This document shows positions 25,316 to 37,900 of a DNA stretch of 64,000 nt, piece after piece. The notes beneath the pieces are model-generated. The model saw only the letters and a list, made by a program, of their open reading frames with translations, did not search any database and was not told the origin of the DNA. Each line of letters begins with the position of its first letter. The stretch's first letter is position 1. This stretch comes from Thelonectria olida (taxonomy: Eukaryota; Ascomycota; Sordariomycetes; Hypocreales; Nectriaceae), in contig JAGPYM010000080.1 in assembly GCA_020736575.1 (NCBI GenBank), positions 1 to 64,000 of the forward strand, given 5' to 3'. A program made the translations under genes and the position numbers.

Positions 25316-26321
25316 ATGCAGAGTCGACGGAGCGGTTTCAACATGATATCCGGTTTCGTTCTATTCGGTCTGGCTGGCGCTGTGGCCGGCTCTGTGGCCT
25401 ATGCCGGCCAAACCGCACCTCGTGGTCGCGGATGTCTGGTCTCCAACGAGGGCCTCGTGCAAGATGCAAGCCTTCACAAGCCCAGCGGTCGCCAGAATCT
25501 TCCCAATAGCATCACTGTAGATGTGACTTTTCACCTCGCCAGCACCGAGGAAGATGAGAATCTCATCACCGATGCCATCGTCGACGCCCAGTGGAAGATT
25601 CTGCACGACGCTTTTGCCAAGTACAACATCAATCTCGTCCTGAACTCTACAGAGCGCGTCGTTGATAACCTCACCGGCCACTCGTTCCTCATCTACGAAG
25701 GACCGGACAAGGGCTGGGTAAACTATGAAGAGGAAGAAAGGAAGTACTTCACAAGCACGCGTAAAGGCGGCTACGACGCGCTCAACTTGTACTTCTTCAG
25801 CAAATATTCGCCAGGCGCCACGGGATATTGCAACTGGCCTACCGTCATTGCCGAAGGAGACGATGTGACCTTTGGCTTGGACTCATGCCAACTGAGTGCA
25901 ATGACCATGCCGGGATTCACCGTCGAGCAGGGCGCATTCGAGGACTGGAATCAGGGTCATCTTGCGGTGCACGAAGCTGGGCACTGGTTCGGCTTGAACC
26001 ACACTTTCGCCGGAGGTTGTTCGGAGCCTGGTGACTTTGTCGCAGATACACCTGCGCAGAGGACCCAGATATTCGGGTGTCCAGTTGGATCGGATAGCTG
26101 TCCGGATCAGCCAGGCCTGGATCCGATTCACAACTTCATGGGCTACACACAGGATAACTGGTATGTCTTCCGTCAGATGCGCACCGCCGAGAGGTTGGGT
26201 AAACGCGAATGTAAGCAGTACAGTAGTTAACTTCTTCTTCCTCTCTAGCACCAACGAGTTTACTGCTGGCCAGAAAGATCGTATGTTTGAGACATTCTTC
26301 GGATACAGGAGAGAGCTGTAG
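25316..26321 (+). CDS. secreted metalloprotease, M43 (pappalysin-like, MEP1-type)
   Basis: Exons 25316-26160 and 26249-26321 encode 305 residues; an in-frame ATG at 25343 is an alternative start directly before the hydrophobic signal core (FVLFGLAGAVAGSVAYA). The zinc site HEAGHWFGLNH (His219, Glu220, His223, His229 counting from the first Met) and the Met-turn NFMGYT (Met275) identify a metzincin of family M43B. The downstream exon supplies the conserved CTNEFTAGQ end, whose cysteine should pair with an upstream one; without splicing the frame would end at 26230 and lack this. Residues before the zinc site (NITVDV-like strand, VYHVL-like region) fit the family. Such enzymes are extracellular and act in nutrition or host-protein degradation. 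Confidence 0.9.
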
Positions 26322-26627
26322 TTGTTGTGAGATGCTTGGACTATCCAGCAAGGTCGGCTCTGTCAATTACCAAGTTTGATCCTACAGCTTGCTAGAGAGA
26401 GCATCAGCCGGTGTGGTATAGCTCTTCAGAACATCGGCTACGTAATTGAATGTGAATTGATCTAGTCTAATAAATAGGAACCTACTTCTGAATAAGACAT
26501 TACCATTCAGAGGCGCGCTACGTCTGCGGTGACTGCAACTGTGATGCCAGTGTAGAGCCCAACAAGTCGATCTAGAAGCTGTCACATTGCTGAGTCTCGA
26601 TCATCTCTCCACCCAAGTCGGCAAGTG

Positions 26628-28072
26628 ATGTACTCGATGAACATCAAAATGTAAGAGCCGGAAGTCGCCTGTAGTAAGTCTATCTTCTCACGCGCGTTTG
26701 ATATTTTCGTTACAGAGTTGCTCAGAGTGTTCAAAGTCTTTTCAAGGACCCCTTTAGATATCAGAGATGGCTAGTCCCTGAATCAAACCTCATCCTGCGA
26801 CCTGAAATTCCCAACTCAACCGGAATCGGACTCAATATTAAGGCAATTCTAAGTTCTAGGTATCCAGCGGTAAGGAATGCTAGGACCTTGATGTTCGGCG
26901 TACATGTAGACTTTCGGCCAAATCCATCCGGAGACAAGAACGGAGACGGCAGCAAACTATTCAGGATTCCCGATCTCGGCGAGTATCAGATCATGTGGAC
27001 TGCTACCCGGGACACGGCGCCCAACATGAGGTCGGCTTGGAAATCGGTAAACTATTTCAGCACCGTCCATGGGCAAGACAGTACAATCCCCAGCAGCGGT
27101 GTTGAGTTTCTGGCGCAGTTTATCTGCCACCTGGAGAAAACATGGCTCGAGTTGTGTAACCGAGCGGATGAACATTTTTGGCAATGTGTAAGTGGGCGAG
27201 GAATTCGACGTCTGATACTCGCGTTGCAACTCGCCAGAAACCTGGCACGTTCTATTACCTTCATGTACTAACCATGGCTATCGTAATTCAGCGCGAAGAT
27301 CAGCTCAATGACGGTGGAACCAACCCTAGACTCATTCATCGCCTCGCAGCAGATGCACAGACGTGGTCGAGCCTTCGAAGAATTCTGCGGAGCCACGTGG
27401 AGAGGTCGAGCGCCTTCATTACAGAGTACTGCAAGCATTGCGATGATGCAGGAGACGGAAGCGAATTGGTCGAGGCCCTTGACCAGATGCAGCTGCAGGT
27501 CAATGCTCGCCTCGACAAGCTTGATCAGACGGGGAGGGATCTGCTACAGTTTGTACGAGCATGCGCTCGAAAGTGGGCATTGGACTGGCCAAGGCTAATG
27601 AGCATAGGAGTTCGCGTGGGTTTCGATCACTGAGGCTACGAGCATGAAGCGTCTGAGCTGGATTACGGTACGCTCTCAACATACGTGATACGTTTCGATA
27701 CCCCTGTACATTAGCCAGTGCTGACGTGAGGCCGTGTAACCCAGTTGATCTTCTTACCTCCCATGTTCGCGTCGGTAAGGCTTCTCGTGCCGTATCCTTC
27801 TTATGCAATCACTAATACCGTCCATATAGAGTCTATTTGGCATGAACGTCAATTTGTTTCAAGACAATCCCGATTGGCGTTGGTACATACTCGTCGCAGG
27901 GTCAATAGTTGTGCTGACCATTGCCGTATGGCTCATATTCAAGTGCATTCCGGTTCGTGGCCACCCCGAGGACATGAATTCATCGCTAATCTCTGGCAAG
28001 GGAATCGAGTCGAAAATCGAAAAGGTCGCAGGGAATGCATCGCGGTTCTTGCGGGGAAGTCCTCTTAGATAA
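26628..28072 (+). CDS. CorA-like Mg2+ transporter-type membrane protein
   Basis: Exons >=26628-26650, 26716-27187, 27292-27552, 27608-27667, 27745-27774 and 27830-28072 join in frame. The C-terminal third is the CorA channel signature: a long helix (DQMQLQVNARLDKLDQTGRD, then LLQFEFAWVSITEATSMKRL), a first membrane helix (LSWIT-LIFLPPMFAS), the loop motif SLFGMNVN containing the invariant GMN, and a second helix (WYILVAGSIVVLTIAVWLIF). The ~270-residue N-terminal part is unlike bacterial CorA and belongs to the fungal CorA-like class, where cation transport is often unproven. The 30-bp exon 27745-27774 is very small but needed to rebuild helix 1. The true start is uncertain: ATG 26628 is only the first one in phase, and more 5' sequence is possible. 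Confidence 0.75.
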
Positions 28073-28523
28073 TGTTGAGAACGGGGGAAGAGATGATAGG
28101 CTCAGGTGATGCCGGGGTAATTTAATGGCTCGATATGATTCCAAGAGTTCTTTCCCTTCTTTACATTGGCTAATTAGCCATAGCGAGCATTTGTTCCCTC
28201 GATTTGTTCTTGCACGCGATGTATTACTCTGAAAGGCCATTAGACTGAAGCCCCAGCCATTGGCAGTTAATAATAGTGACATACAACGCTGTTGAACAAT
28301 CAAAAGACAACTGTTTAGTGAGTTTTGCAGACGTGAGAATGTACTAATGAAATGAAATAGACATGTGCAAAGCTCGACATCCAGTAAGGCAATAACGCAA
28401 AAGATCGAGAGTGAAAACTTGATCAGCCAATGTCCACAGTTTGCATATATCATTGCCCTATACTAACTCGGGAGTATTATAAAGGCAAATAAACAACTTC
28501 TCTCTTATATCTGTGTTCTTAGC

Positions 28524-29364
28524 TTGGAGCTATTAAAAACATCCACCTGTCACCGCTGTGCCCCGGAGAAGCCGAGTCGCAAGACGACCGGCCAAAACAC
28601 ATTCTGGTTCCGTGACCCCGTCGAAAACACCAATGCGAACCCTCTCACAGTCCCCTTCTTTGCTAAGCTTAGTTTGGATTGCCAGCACATCTTCACTACG
28701 CATGACCGTCGTCTGGTTGTGTACCCTTGTCACCGTGGGAAGCTTCTTCATATTGTCGCGATCCATCCGTCCAAAGACATTGGGCTTGAGTCAGAATGGT
28801 CGAAACTCGCGGGAGGAAAGTTGGAAGTTTTATTCAGTAGATACAGCGAATTCTCTCCCGAGATCATAGAGATGTGCAGTCTTGCCGAGGATGTAAAACA
28901 ATGGAGCTTGGCGACACGAGATTCCCCAAGCAGTTCTACTTTGGAAAAAAAGGTGTTAGTAGGCAATGCTGCTCATCCCATGCTTCCCTGTAAGGGGTTT
29001 CTATAAGTTTCTATAACTCCAAGGCAATCTATATGTTAGGCTAACTGCAGCAGGCCAAGGTCAAGGGGGTGCCCAATCACTGGGAGACGGCGCGGCCCTA
29101 GGCGCTCTATTTCCCGCAGATACCACCGCAGAACAGGTCCCCAGAAGGCTTGGGCTTTATAACAAGCTCCGTTATGGGCGGACAGTTACTATCATGGTTA
29201 TGTCAATAGATAATAGCAAAAAGAGAGGGGAGATAGAAGAAGATTTGCGCAAATTTGTGCCGGATACTAAACTTCCCAGGGATGCGTTCCAGTATGCCGG
29301 GGATTCGCATATAGTGCGAGGTGCTCAACCGATGCTTTCCAGGGAGTGGGACGGGAGACTGTGA
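28524..29364 (+). pseudogene. 5'-truncated FAD-dependent monooxygenase (salicylate-hydroxylase type)
   Basis: Exons ~28524-28989 and 29051-29364 read the second half of a class A flavoprotein monooxygenase: DRRLVVYPCHRGKLLHIVAI, EWSKLAGGKLEVLFSRY, then the FAD ribityl motif VLVGNAAHPMLP followed after the intron by GQGQGGAQSLGDGAALGALF and a normal C-terminus ending at TGA 29362-29364. The dinucleotide motif GxGxxG and the DG motif of the N-terminal half are missing, and no in-frame ATG precedes the conserved part. Note GNAAHP in place of the usual GDAAHP. Without the Rossmann half it cannot bind FAD normally, so it is called a truncated pseudogene. Confidence 0.7.
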
Positions 29365-29652
29365 CTGTTTATAGATGTCTCTGCATTTACTGGTTTTTTC
29401 CTCATTAGAGAGATGCGTAAATAATGCTAAATGTTGGTGTTGCGTTCACTAAACGCTTAACTGAGAATGAAAATAATATCTTATTCAGTTAGTTTCTTTT
29501 CCACACACGATATAACAAGATAGTACTCCTGTAGAGTGCGTGACCTGCCAGACGACGCGTCCTTTATCTACATACCAACTGTACAACCTTCAAATGAGAG
29601 ATATGTTGTGATTCATCAATTACAGAGACTCTGAAACCTTTCAGTATCCGCA

Positions 29653-31754
29653 TTAGACATTCCACGTCAGATCCAACCCAGTCTCATACGCTTCGCGCCC
29701 CTCGGACCAAAGTAGATGTGAGAAATCACCATCCGTCAGGGGTCCAAAAGCGTCAGGCCCAGAAAGCCCCAGGTCCCCAATCTCAGTTGCGTTTGGGGGC
29801 TCCCCGCTGGCAATACCTTCAATGCTCGACTGGTTCTCAAATGCTCCTGGTATCGATGCAGAGGGTCCCGTCAGCACTGGAACGGAATAATCCTGCATCG
29901 CCGCGGTTGGATCGCGCGGTTGTTGCAAGCCGTAACTGTCCGTATCCTCCGGGATAATCTCACTGATCACATTGGGATCCAGGGTTTCGCTAGGGTAAGG
30001 ATGCTCAATCGCTTGATCGTCGTCGTGATCCTGTTCGACCGACATATCATCAGAAGAGTGCACCTCGTCGTCGGGAGCGTTGTGTAACCATGCGTCTGGG
30101 AGGAACTGATGGAATACGAACTTAAAGATCTTGGCTCTGCTCTCGCCCTGAAAGCCCATATCCTGCATCCCTTTTTGGAAAATCATCTGAGCCCTTTCGG
30201 AGCGCAAGTATTCCTCTGCATGGCTCAGCTTCTCCTCCTCGGCGTTGTTCAGGTACGGGTTGAAACAGGGTGGTTCGTTGGGGAATAGCACTTTGTAAAG
30301 CCGCTGCCACTGCTCCTTGGGAGACTGACGCCTGTTGGCACGCTTGTCGATTTTTTTGAGCTTGTCGGCTGTGATGAGTGCGACTGGGGCGGCGGGCTTG
30401 GAAAGACAGGTGTGAGGTTGTACTTGGTCCTGTCCGAACGTTTTGTAACACCGAGGACAGTACGTCTGTGTGTGCATCTTCTTGAGATGATGCTTCACGT
30501 GGCTGGTCGTCTTGTGCCTCAAACTGCACATTCTCTTATACCTTTGCGGCTTCCACTTTAGAAGTGGGCAAGCAAAGCTGCGAGAGCTCCTGGATCCTCG
30601 GGCACTGGATGTGCCTTGCCCGGCGCCTCGAGATCCTTCGTCCTCGCTCTCTCCAGAGCCACCGACGGTTTTGCGTTTTTGCGGTCCGGTTTTATTCGTG
30701 ATCGATGTATTGGCTTTTCTCCTTTTGGTACCCAGATCGCCAGCCGTGGGGTACGCATCCTGATTCCGTGCTGTACTCTTCCGTCTCTGAGACCTCCGTG
30801 GTGCGTAGGACCTGAAGAAATCGTCAAGAAGCAAATTCACCAACCAATCGATATTTTCCTGCTGCCCCAGCATGTTATGTACGGGATCTGGAGCCTGTGT
30901 GTTGAGGTTTCCTGTGGAAATGGTGTCGGAGCTGGAGCTAATACCAGGAGCCGAACATGTTGCAGACGCCATCTCTAAATCCTGGAGTAAATCACTTGCA
31001 GCCCAGGACTTGACGGAATCACCGAAACTACCGATGCCAGCAATCATAACGGATTCAACCTCAGTAGACTCAAGGAGATGGGTGTGGGGCCTGGGATAGG
31101 ATGTCGAAGATGTCGTAGATGCGGTTTCTGGATCTGGGCTGGCTTTGGAATATCGATCCTCGGTTCCTCTGACGACATCAAAGGGCTCGCCAGCGAAACA
31201 CAGGCGAGAATGTTCCCATGAGAATTCATACTCCCATACAAACGGAGCAGCAGCTGTGTTATCAGTGGTTGACTGCCTTGTCCGCGCTTCGGGGTGCGAG
31301 ACGCTTGCCGACAGCAGGCTGCCAGTGGGCAAAGAGAACGATACTCCAGCATCCGACAACTCGGACATGGACATGGCCTGCTGGGACAACGCGGTCGGCA
31401 ATCCCAAGGGAACCAATGGCAACATGCTCGTCTCTGTATGGTGATGGTCCAAGTCCTCGAATACAGGCTCTGAGCGCAGGTCGGAGGCAGAATGGATGGT
31501 GGGATATTCGTGCCCGCCAGCCCCGGTACCAACACCCAGGAGTGAAGGGCCATTGGCCAGGTCCTCCTCACGCGTAGCTGGGGCTGCTGGGCCTTGATCC
31601 AAGACCTGATATTGATTGGTCTGTTAGTTTGTTTCCTGGCGTATCGCTGGGCAAAGCCAAGTCGACTCACTCTAAGGGATGGCTTCTTGTGTGCTGAGGC
31701 GCTTGCTGAGCTGACAGCGCCGGTGGGTGTCTCAGTGTCCATCGGGTTGGACAT
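29653..31754 (-). CDS. C2H2-type zinc-finger nuclear protein
   Basis: Exons 31754-31671 and 31605-29653 encode 678 residues; the intron has donor GTGAGT and acceptor TCAG. The first ~380 residues are low-complexity, Ser/Thr/Pro-rich and acidic in places, like an activation region. A basic stretch (KRRKANTSITNKTG, GPQKRKTVG) that could serve as nuclear localisation signal is followed by the fungal finger array at ~390-445: ACPLLKWKP, CSLRHKTTSHVKHHLKKMH, then YCPRCYKTF...HTC. Its first module is the atypical degenerate C2H2 form common in large ascomycete families. A conserved QSPKEQWQRLYKVLFPNEPP region and EEYLRSERAQ helix follow. A role in DNA binding is likely; targets unknown. Several plus-strand frames across this gene are shadows. 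Confidence 0.8.
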
Positions 31755-34700
31755 GGTGTTGATGATGCAAATTTGCAGCTATTAGTAGATAAAGCAGAGA
31801 GAAAGAAAGAAGTTGAAAAGATCGAGTCAATTGTGCGGCCAGTCGTCCGTTAAATAGAAGCGAATCGCAGTGTCAACGGTTTTTCTGCGCCTTCTCTGGG
31901 CTTTCTCTGCGATTTCTAACCCCTGCACAGCGCTCTGTGGCTTGAGGTGGGACCCAACGATTGAGCCAATCAGTGCGAGGGAATAGTGAAAGCTGCAGAG
32001 GTACAAGGGAAAAAGTGAAAGTTGCAAGGGAATAAGAGTACAGGGCACAGTCGAAAATTAATTAAACTGTTTTGGTATCGTTGCCGCTAATAAACGCTCC
32101 ATGGCGATAAACCAGAAGACGGGAGCCCGCTCAAGTGCGAAGATGAGACGATGAACCTATTCTACCGAGAAACAGTTGCTACACGCAGATGCACAACAAT
32201 GTTAAAGTCGGACATTTAATCGATTCTGCTCTAGGCTGAGTCTGGGGAATAGGAAAGGACGAGAACGGTACGTTCACCACCGATGGCTACAGAAAGAAGT
32301 TAGTCGGTGGCCGGGCTTGCTCAATAGAGATGCTATGTTTACCCTATTGAGGCTATTGGAGTCTACAAGCGAAGCCCGCACATGAGAGGTGCTTGGCAAT
32401 CGCTCTTCTGACCTTTCACGTAGTAATCCAGAAGCTTGGCTAGGTCCTCAACATTCGCTGGATCATACAGATCAGACCACTGCCATCGGCGCCGTTGCGA
32501 CCAATCATGGTGTTTTGAAGTAATTTCCACTTGATATCCTAGGGGTACAGAATTCCACCTCAACAAAGCGTATCACGGTATAAATCGGCTACACCCTTCT
32601 AGGGAGCAAGGAAGGCCAATGATGGAGGTCGCTATGCAGCAACATTCAATTAAACCAGAGCGAGCCAGTTGTTGTCAGCGACAGCAACTTTACTGGAGCA
32701 CCAGCCCAGGGTAGCCACATGCTCGATGGTGTCGCCGCTATCTTTCCTGTCTTGTTCACTGAGCCATCTGTAAGGTTGCCAGCTCTCTCCTCACTTGATA
32801 ATGTTCGCGGTGCCGTCGTCCATCTTGTGAAAGATCATAGCAATGCATTGAGTGTTCCAAGAGCGACCAATGTCACATCCACAATGGCGTAACCTTGAGC
32901 TGACCAAACCGCAGGGTTAAGACACTCGAACTTCTTATAGCTACTGACTTGACTTTAGGGAATTCGAAATCCATCTGGGACCATGCCGGGACCATGCAGG
33001 CTTGAAATTAGGAAATATGAGTATATTGATCGTAAGGGTCAGGGCAAAGAAATAATACCCACCATTTCCAGTTTTCCCATAAGGACTCCAGATCAAAATA
33101 GCCGGGACTTACTTCCTTAGTCGTCTTATACATCAACATGTGTGGCCAGCTCTCAGTTGCACCGGATATAAGCGTAAGCAGAACTAAAGCCCCAAGCCTT
33201 GAAGGACCCCATGAGTAGTAGCTGAGTACAACAGATCCACACAGTGGCTTTCTCTGACCTTAGACACAAGTCAAGTTCATGATCCCAGGCAACCCGACTC
33301 GACTCCAGCCTGATTGAATCCAATCCTTCTGGGCAACAGCCTTCAAGAGTTTCGATCCCAGTACGACAGTACTCGCGGGAGGAGGCAACAAAGAGTCGTC
33401 TGGATAACGGCCAGCGAGCATGGAATATATCCACAACAAGGACACGGCCCTGATTAGAGAGATTGGTGGGTTCTAAACTATGCGCATACTGTAGACCGCA
33501 CCACACGAAAGATCCAGGCCGCATAGAAACATGCCAATTTTCCCTATCATGGAGAGGCCTTAAATTAGTCGACTAGCTAGGTCAGTTTCCCTAGGGCTAC
33601 CTCGGCAAGAAAGCGTACTTCTGCCGACGACGATTTCGAGATGTACCGGTATGTATGTATTCCTCTGCTGGAGACGATTTCCCCTTCAAGTCTGTCTGGG
33701 TCGTTTCCCTAGTTAGACTACCTCCTGGTCAAGGGACTTCCCAGCGACGAGTTTTGCCTGGGGATACTGTATATGGTGTTTCTCTCTCGCTTTCGTCGTC
33801 TGCTTCGCCCAATATTTTATTAACTTAGGGTTTGTCGACATCCGACCAACTGGCCTCCGTCTTATCATTCCCCTCATCTCCATTCCTCTCATATTCTTCA
33901 CCATCTTCTTCTCCTTCTGCACGGATCTTGTCCCAGTCAGCCTCTATGCTTGGCTTTTTGGGCGACCTGATCAACTTCCAGAAACCCCCAGTCGAGGAGC
34001 ACTTTTGTGCCAAATATCGTGATCCCATAAGACTGCAAACTACCGAAGCGGAGGTGTTCTAAAGCGCATACCTGCTTAACCTCGTCGAACGCGGAGAGAC
34101 AAGCGGAACACTCCGAAAACTATGGCTACGAAGCGTTTGAGGAGGCGAATGTATTTATTTCTACTGGCAGTCTTGCCCACAAACGTAAATGGCTTTGCAC
34201 AACATGCGTAGGGAGGTACACTACGTAGCCAGCATTATAGGCTTGCATCGATCCGTAACCACACCCACGGCGCAAGAAGCGCTCCAATCTTACGATGATC
34301 ATCGCGGAGATTGTCAAACGCTCAAAACAGGAACCGTTCCTCACCCCGCTCAATACAAAACCGTCTTTTTACGTGGCAGGGAAAGACCAAACTATAGTCA
34401 GCTCCCTGAGCAGTTGCCGATCAACGTCCTTGTCGTCTGCTTCCATCCCGCCGCTTTAGCCACGGTTTGAGATCTGTGAACGCTATTCCTGAGTTTGGCC
34501 CGGTGCCTGCTTGTTCTTGTGTGCCGATATCATAACCCGAGTTGTCCGCGCTTGAACGCATCCTCGAGTTGGTGCTCACCTATCCTAACGCCTCCTATTT
34601 AGAGGATGGACTGTGGCCCTTCATACTCGACAGTCCAGTAACATCCTCCCGAGGGACTTTTGGTTCACGCTTGCACGAATGCAGCTTCGTAGATGGCCTC

Positions 34701-34977
34701 TCTTTGAACTCCCAGCTGAGTATTCGCTTCTCATGCGTCCAGGCTATGTGACGAGACATGACTTGGGAGCTTCCCGTACGTTCGGCGTACTTCTGGTATG
34801 TATGATTGAAGTTGGTCACTTCTTAATTCTTCCATACCGGCCCTTGCACTCCTTAGACTACTCTATCCAATAATAACTCAAAGCTAACGAGATACTAAAC
34901 CTCCACTCGCGCAATCACGGCTTGGAAACATTGTTTAAGAGTTTTGAGAACGACTGCTGGAGGTATATTATACCGCT
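31755..34977. other. 3.2-kb gene-poor stretch
   Basis: No coding region can be supported. The longest frames (33153-33524 minus, 34189-34470 plus, 34613-34873 plus) have no recognisable domain and no splice structure. 31755-32050 upstream of the C2H2 gene contains pyrimidine/purine tracts and is its probable promoter. A 29-codon frame at ~34124 starts like a signal peptide (MATKRLRRRMYLFLLAVLP) but ends at once; I do not call it. Confidence 0.4.
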
Positions 34978-37900
34978 TTAGACTGACAGTAGATACTCTC
35001 CAAGGGCAGTCAATCCTTGCTCCTCGGCAAGATCGGTGGGTGTTTGGCCAAGCTTGTTCCTAGCACGAGGGTCGGCACCTTTCTCTACCAAAGCTTTTGC
35101 CATGTTCCTCATCGCTAAGTCCAGTCCGCTGGCCGATAGACGTGATCTCCTGCTTATGAAAGAGCTAGCCTTTTGAAAAACTCCGTGAAGTGGAGTGCCC
35201 CCATTGTCATCGGTGAGATTGGGGTTTGCGCCTGCTTCAAGTAACATGTCGACCGTTTCTTGGTCCACGTCAGCTACTGCTCTGTGTAACGGCGTTCCGC
35301 CATCCGCTGCAGCACAATTGATAGCCTTAGAAGCGTCTTCACACTCAAGAAGCTCCCTGATGACATTACAACATCCCTGTTCAGCCGCGTTATGTAGCGG
35401 TGATCCCGTGATCCCCATGGGATTGGATATGGCCGGAGTATCTTGGCGCCTTTTCTGGCGCGCGTCCGAACCAAGTCCACATTTTCTCTCGCAACAACAA
35501 AGTCCAGCGCGGTTGAGCTCGATTCGCCGTGGGCGTTTGGATCCGCACCTGCCTGAAGTAGTTTCTCTGCAATTTCCGGCTTGTCCAGGCGAAGGGCCAA
35601 CAATAAGGCTGTCTCGCCGTACATGTCGGTCTTGTCCATATCCGCAGACAGTTCGATGAGCTTCTGAACGACATCGTCCTTGTTATGCATAACGGCTAAA
35701 TGAAGTGACGTTCGGCCACGTGCATCCGCCACCTCAATGTCAGCCTCCAGCTGCTGTATGACTTCCAGGTGGCCCTTCATCGCGGTAAGTGACTGTCGGT
35801 AGTTCAATACTGAGCTGGCGTCCTGTCTCCTTGAGGAGCCGCTGAAGTTCGCAAAAGAATTCGGGTTTCACTTTCGACTTTTCGACGCTGCCGCTAATGC
35901 AAATCTGGAGCTGGGAATTTAAAGTCCTCATGAAAGAACTCTTCACTATATCGTCATTCAGAAAAGGAGCTTGGTTCGCGGTGTCATTCTGCGCTTCCAA
36001 CAGCAACACTAGAGTGGATTCGTAAAGGCCGCTATTCCCTGATGCATAACGCTCAGTCTGCTTCAACAGGTTCTTGTAGATATCAACTACACGAATCACA
36101 TCTTTCAGTGCATAAGCCTCTGCGACTTCCATGCGTATTGATTCGAGCAAGGGATGTGGAAACGGCAGAATCTCCGCCATGCTGAGAGGCGCGATGATGT
36201 TAATTAGGGCTTCCTGATTAGGTCCAAAACCCCTCGAACAAAAGGCGTCCGCCAGTTTTGTCAGCTCTTTATTCCAGAGGAATTTGGGGCTTTGATTGCT
36301 TCGATCGCCAGCACCGGCTGTCCGCAACTCAGCTTCGCCCTCGATGGTTACTCCAGTTGTCTTTGCAGCTGAGCACATGAAGGAGAAGAGCAGATCCTTG
36401 GCGTAGAGGTGTCTAATGGATCCCGGGACTCGACTGCCAGGGCACCATTATTGCTTTCCATGTTTAGAGGAATGATCCTGAAGCTGCGTTCCTGGGCCGT
36501 GGTGTGACTGGTTGAGCAAGAAGGACTACAGCCAACCACTCTGACCCTATGGAAGTCTTTGAAATCCGTGGGCTTCGTCACTCCCTTCCTCGAGTCTGAA
36601 TGCTCTTCGACCTCTGACAGATGATCAACGCTTTGCGGTGCCCACAATTGTAAGTCTTGGAGGAGCTGTCCTTTGACTCCCACTTTCCCCGGACCAATCA
36701 ATCTCAAACTTGGCTGCGGGACTTTGCGACGGAGCCACTGATCATTCTCTTCGCCCACGCAAGTGACATGTTGATTTTCGACCCTGGCTGACTGCTGCTT
36801 CTCTTGTCCTCGAATGGTGTAGACCCAGAGCGACAGCGCTGCATCAAGGCTGTCCGCCAACACCTGCCAGGTATTATCACTGTAACGCAGATCAAACCAC
36901 ACTTCTGTTTGGGTTTCTAGCTCCTTACTATTGGTCAGAATTGAGCCGTTGTGGGTGACGTTGAGGAACCATCGAAAGCCTCTACACTTTGTTTGAGGAG
37001 ATGAATCGGAGTCGGAAGATTCTCCGCCAGGTGATTTATCGGTAGGACCATGTGGAAATAGAGTGTTTAGGGCTTCTTCAATTGCCATGGCGAGATTGAT
37101 GGCCTCAGTCGATGTCTGGCCTTGGAAGTTCGCGAGCTTGCAAAGCTCCCGTCGTGCCTCCAATACCTTATGTGCATTTGTTTTAATTTCCCCCCTTTCT
37201 CTGAGCGGCTCCAGGACCCTGCACTCAATTTCTCTCCCAGTGATGACAGCCCACGATCCAGGAATCAGCCTGGCAGCTTTTGGTCGCTGGTTCGATTTCG
37301 ATTGTCCATTGCCTTGGGCAGTTGGAGGTTTTTCGTCCTCCATCACCAGCTTCCAGGCAAGCCAGTCTAGCTCGAACCCCGAGAGGAGCTCCTTTCTCTC
37401 GAACTGACTCGCGAATCCAGGTCGGACTAATACTCGACATACGGTCATGATCCCGACGGCTCCAATTTGTGCGAGTGGCGCAGCCGAGTTCATAGCTCTG
37501 AGACCGATAAACTGAACGATGAAGCCAAGAAGGCCAATGGCAACACCACTTATCGTCTTAATGTGTATAAAGCCATTGTCTCCACCATCCCTGGAGCCGT
37601 TGCGAAGTTCTTGGTGCCGAGTAGACTTGGTGATGCTTGCAAGACGGAGCTTTTGGTTTGGGAAGGTAGCAAAGGACTCGAAAACTTGATCACTGACTGT
37701 TTGGTTCTGCTGAAGCCAGTAAACGCAGATCTCGTGGCCCTCCTTTGCCTCGTGAATTACTTCTTCTGTGCTGTTTTCGACGACGAGAGCACACAGAAAC
37801 ATTCCAAAAACTAACAAGAGGGTGCCACCTGCTGCTAGAGGGAAACCGTAGGGGGCAGCGGGTTGGCCGTCTTTCTAAAAGTCGGGCTGAAGTTTGGGGT

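Noticed and set aside
31044..31754. 236-codon unspliced frame at the 5' end of the C2H2 gene
   Set aside because: Uses the right ATG but reads through the intron; splicing at 31670/31606 gives the long conserved frame instead.
33153..33524. 123-codon minus-strand frame in the 31.8-35 kb gap
   Set aside because: No splice structure, domain or compositional support; likely chance.
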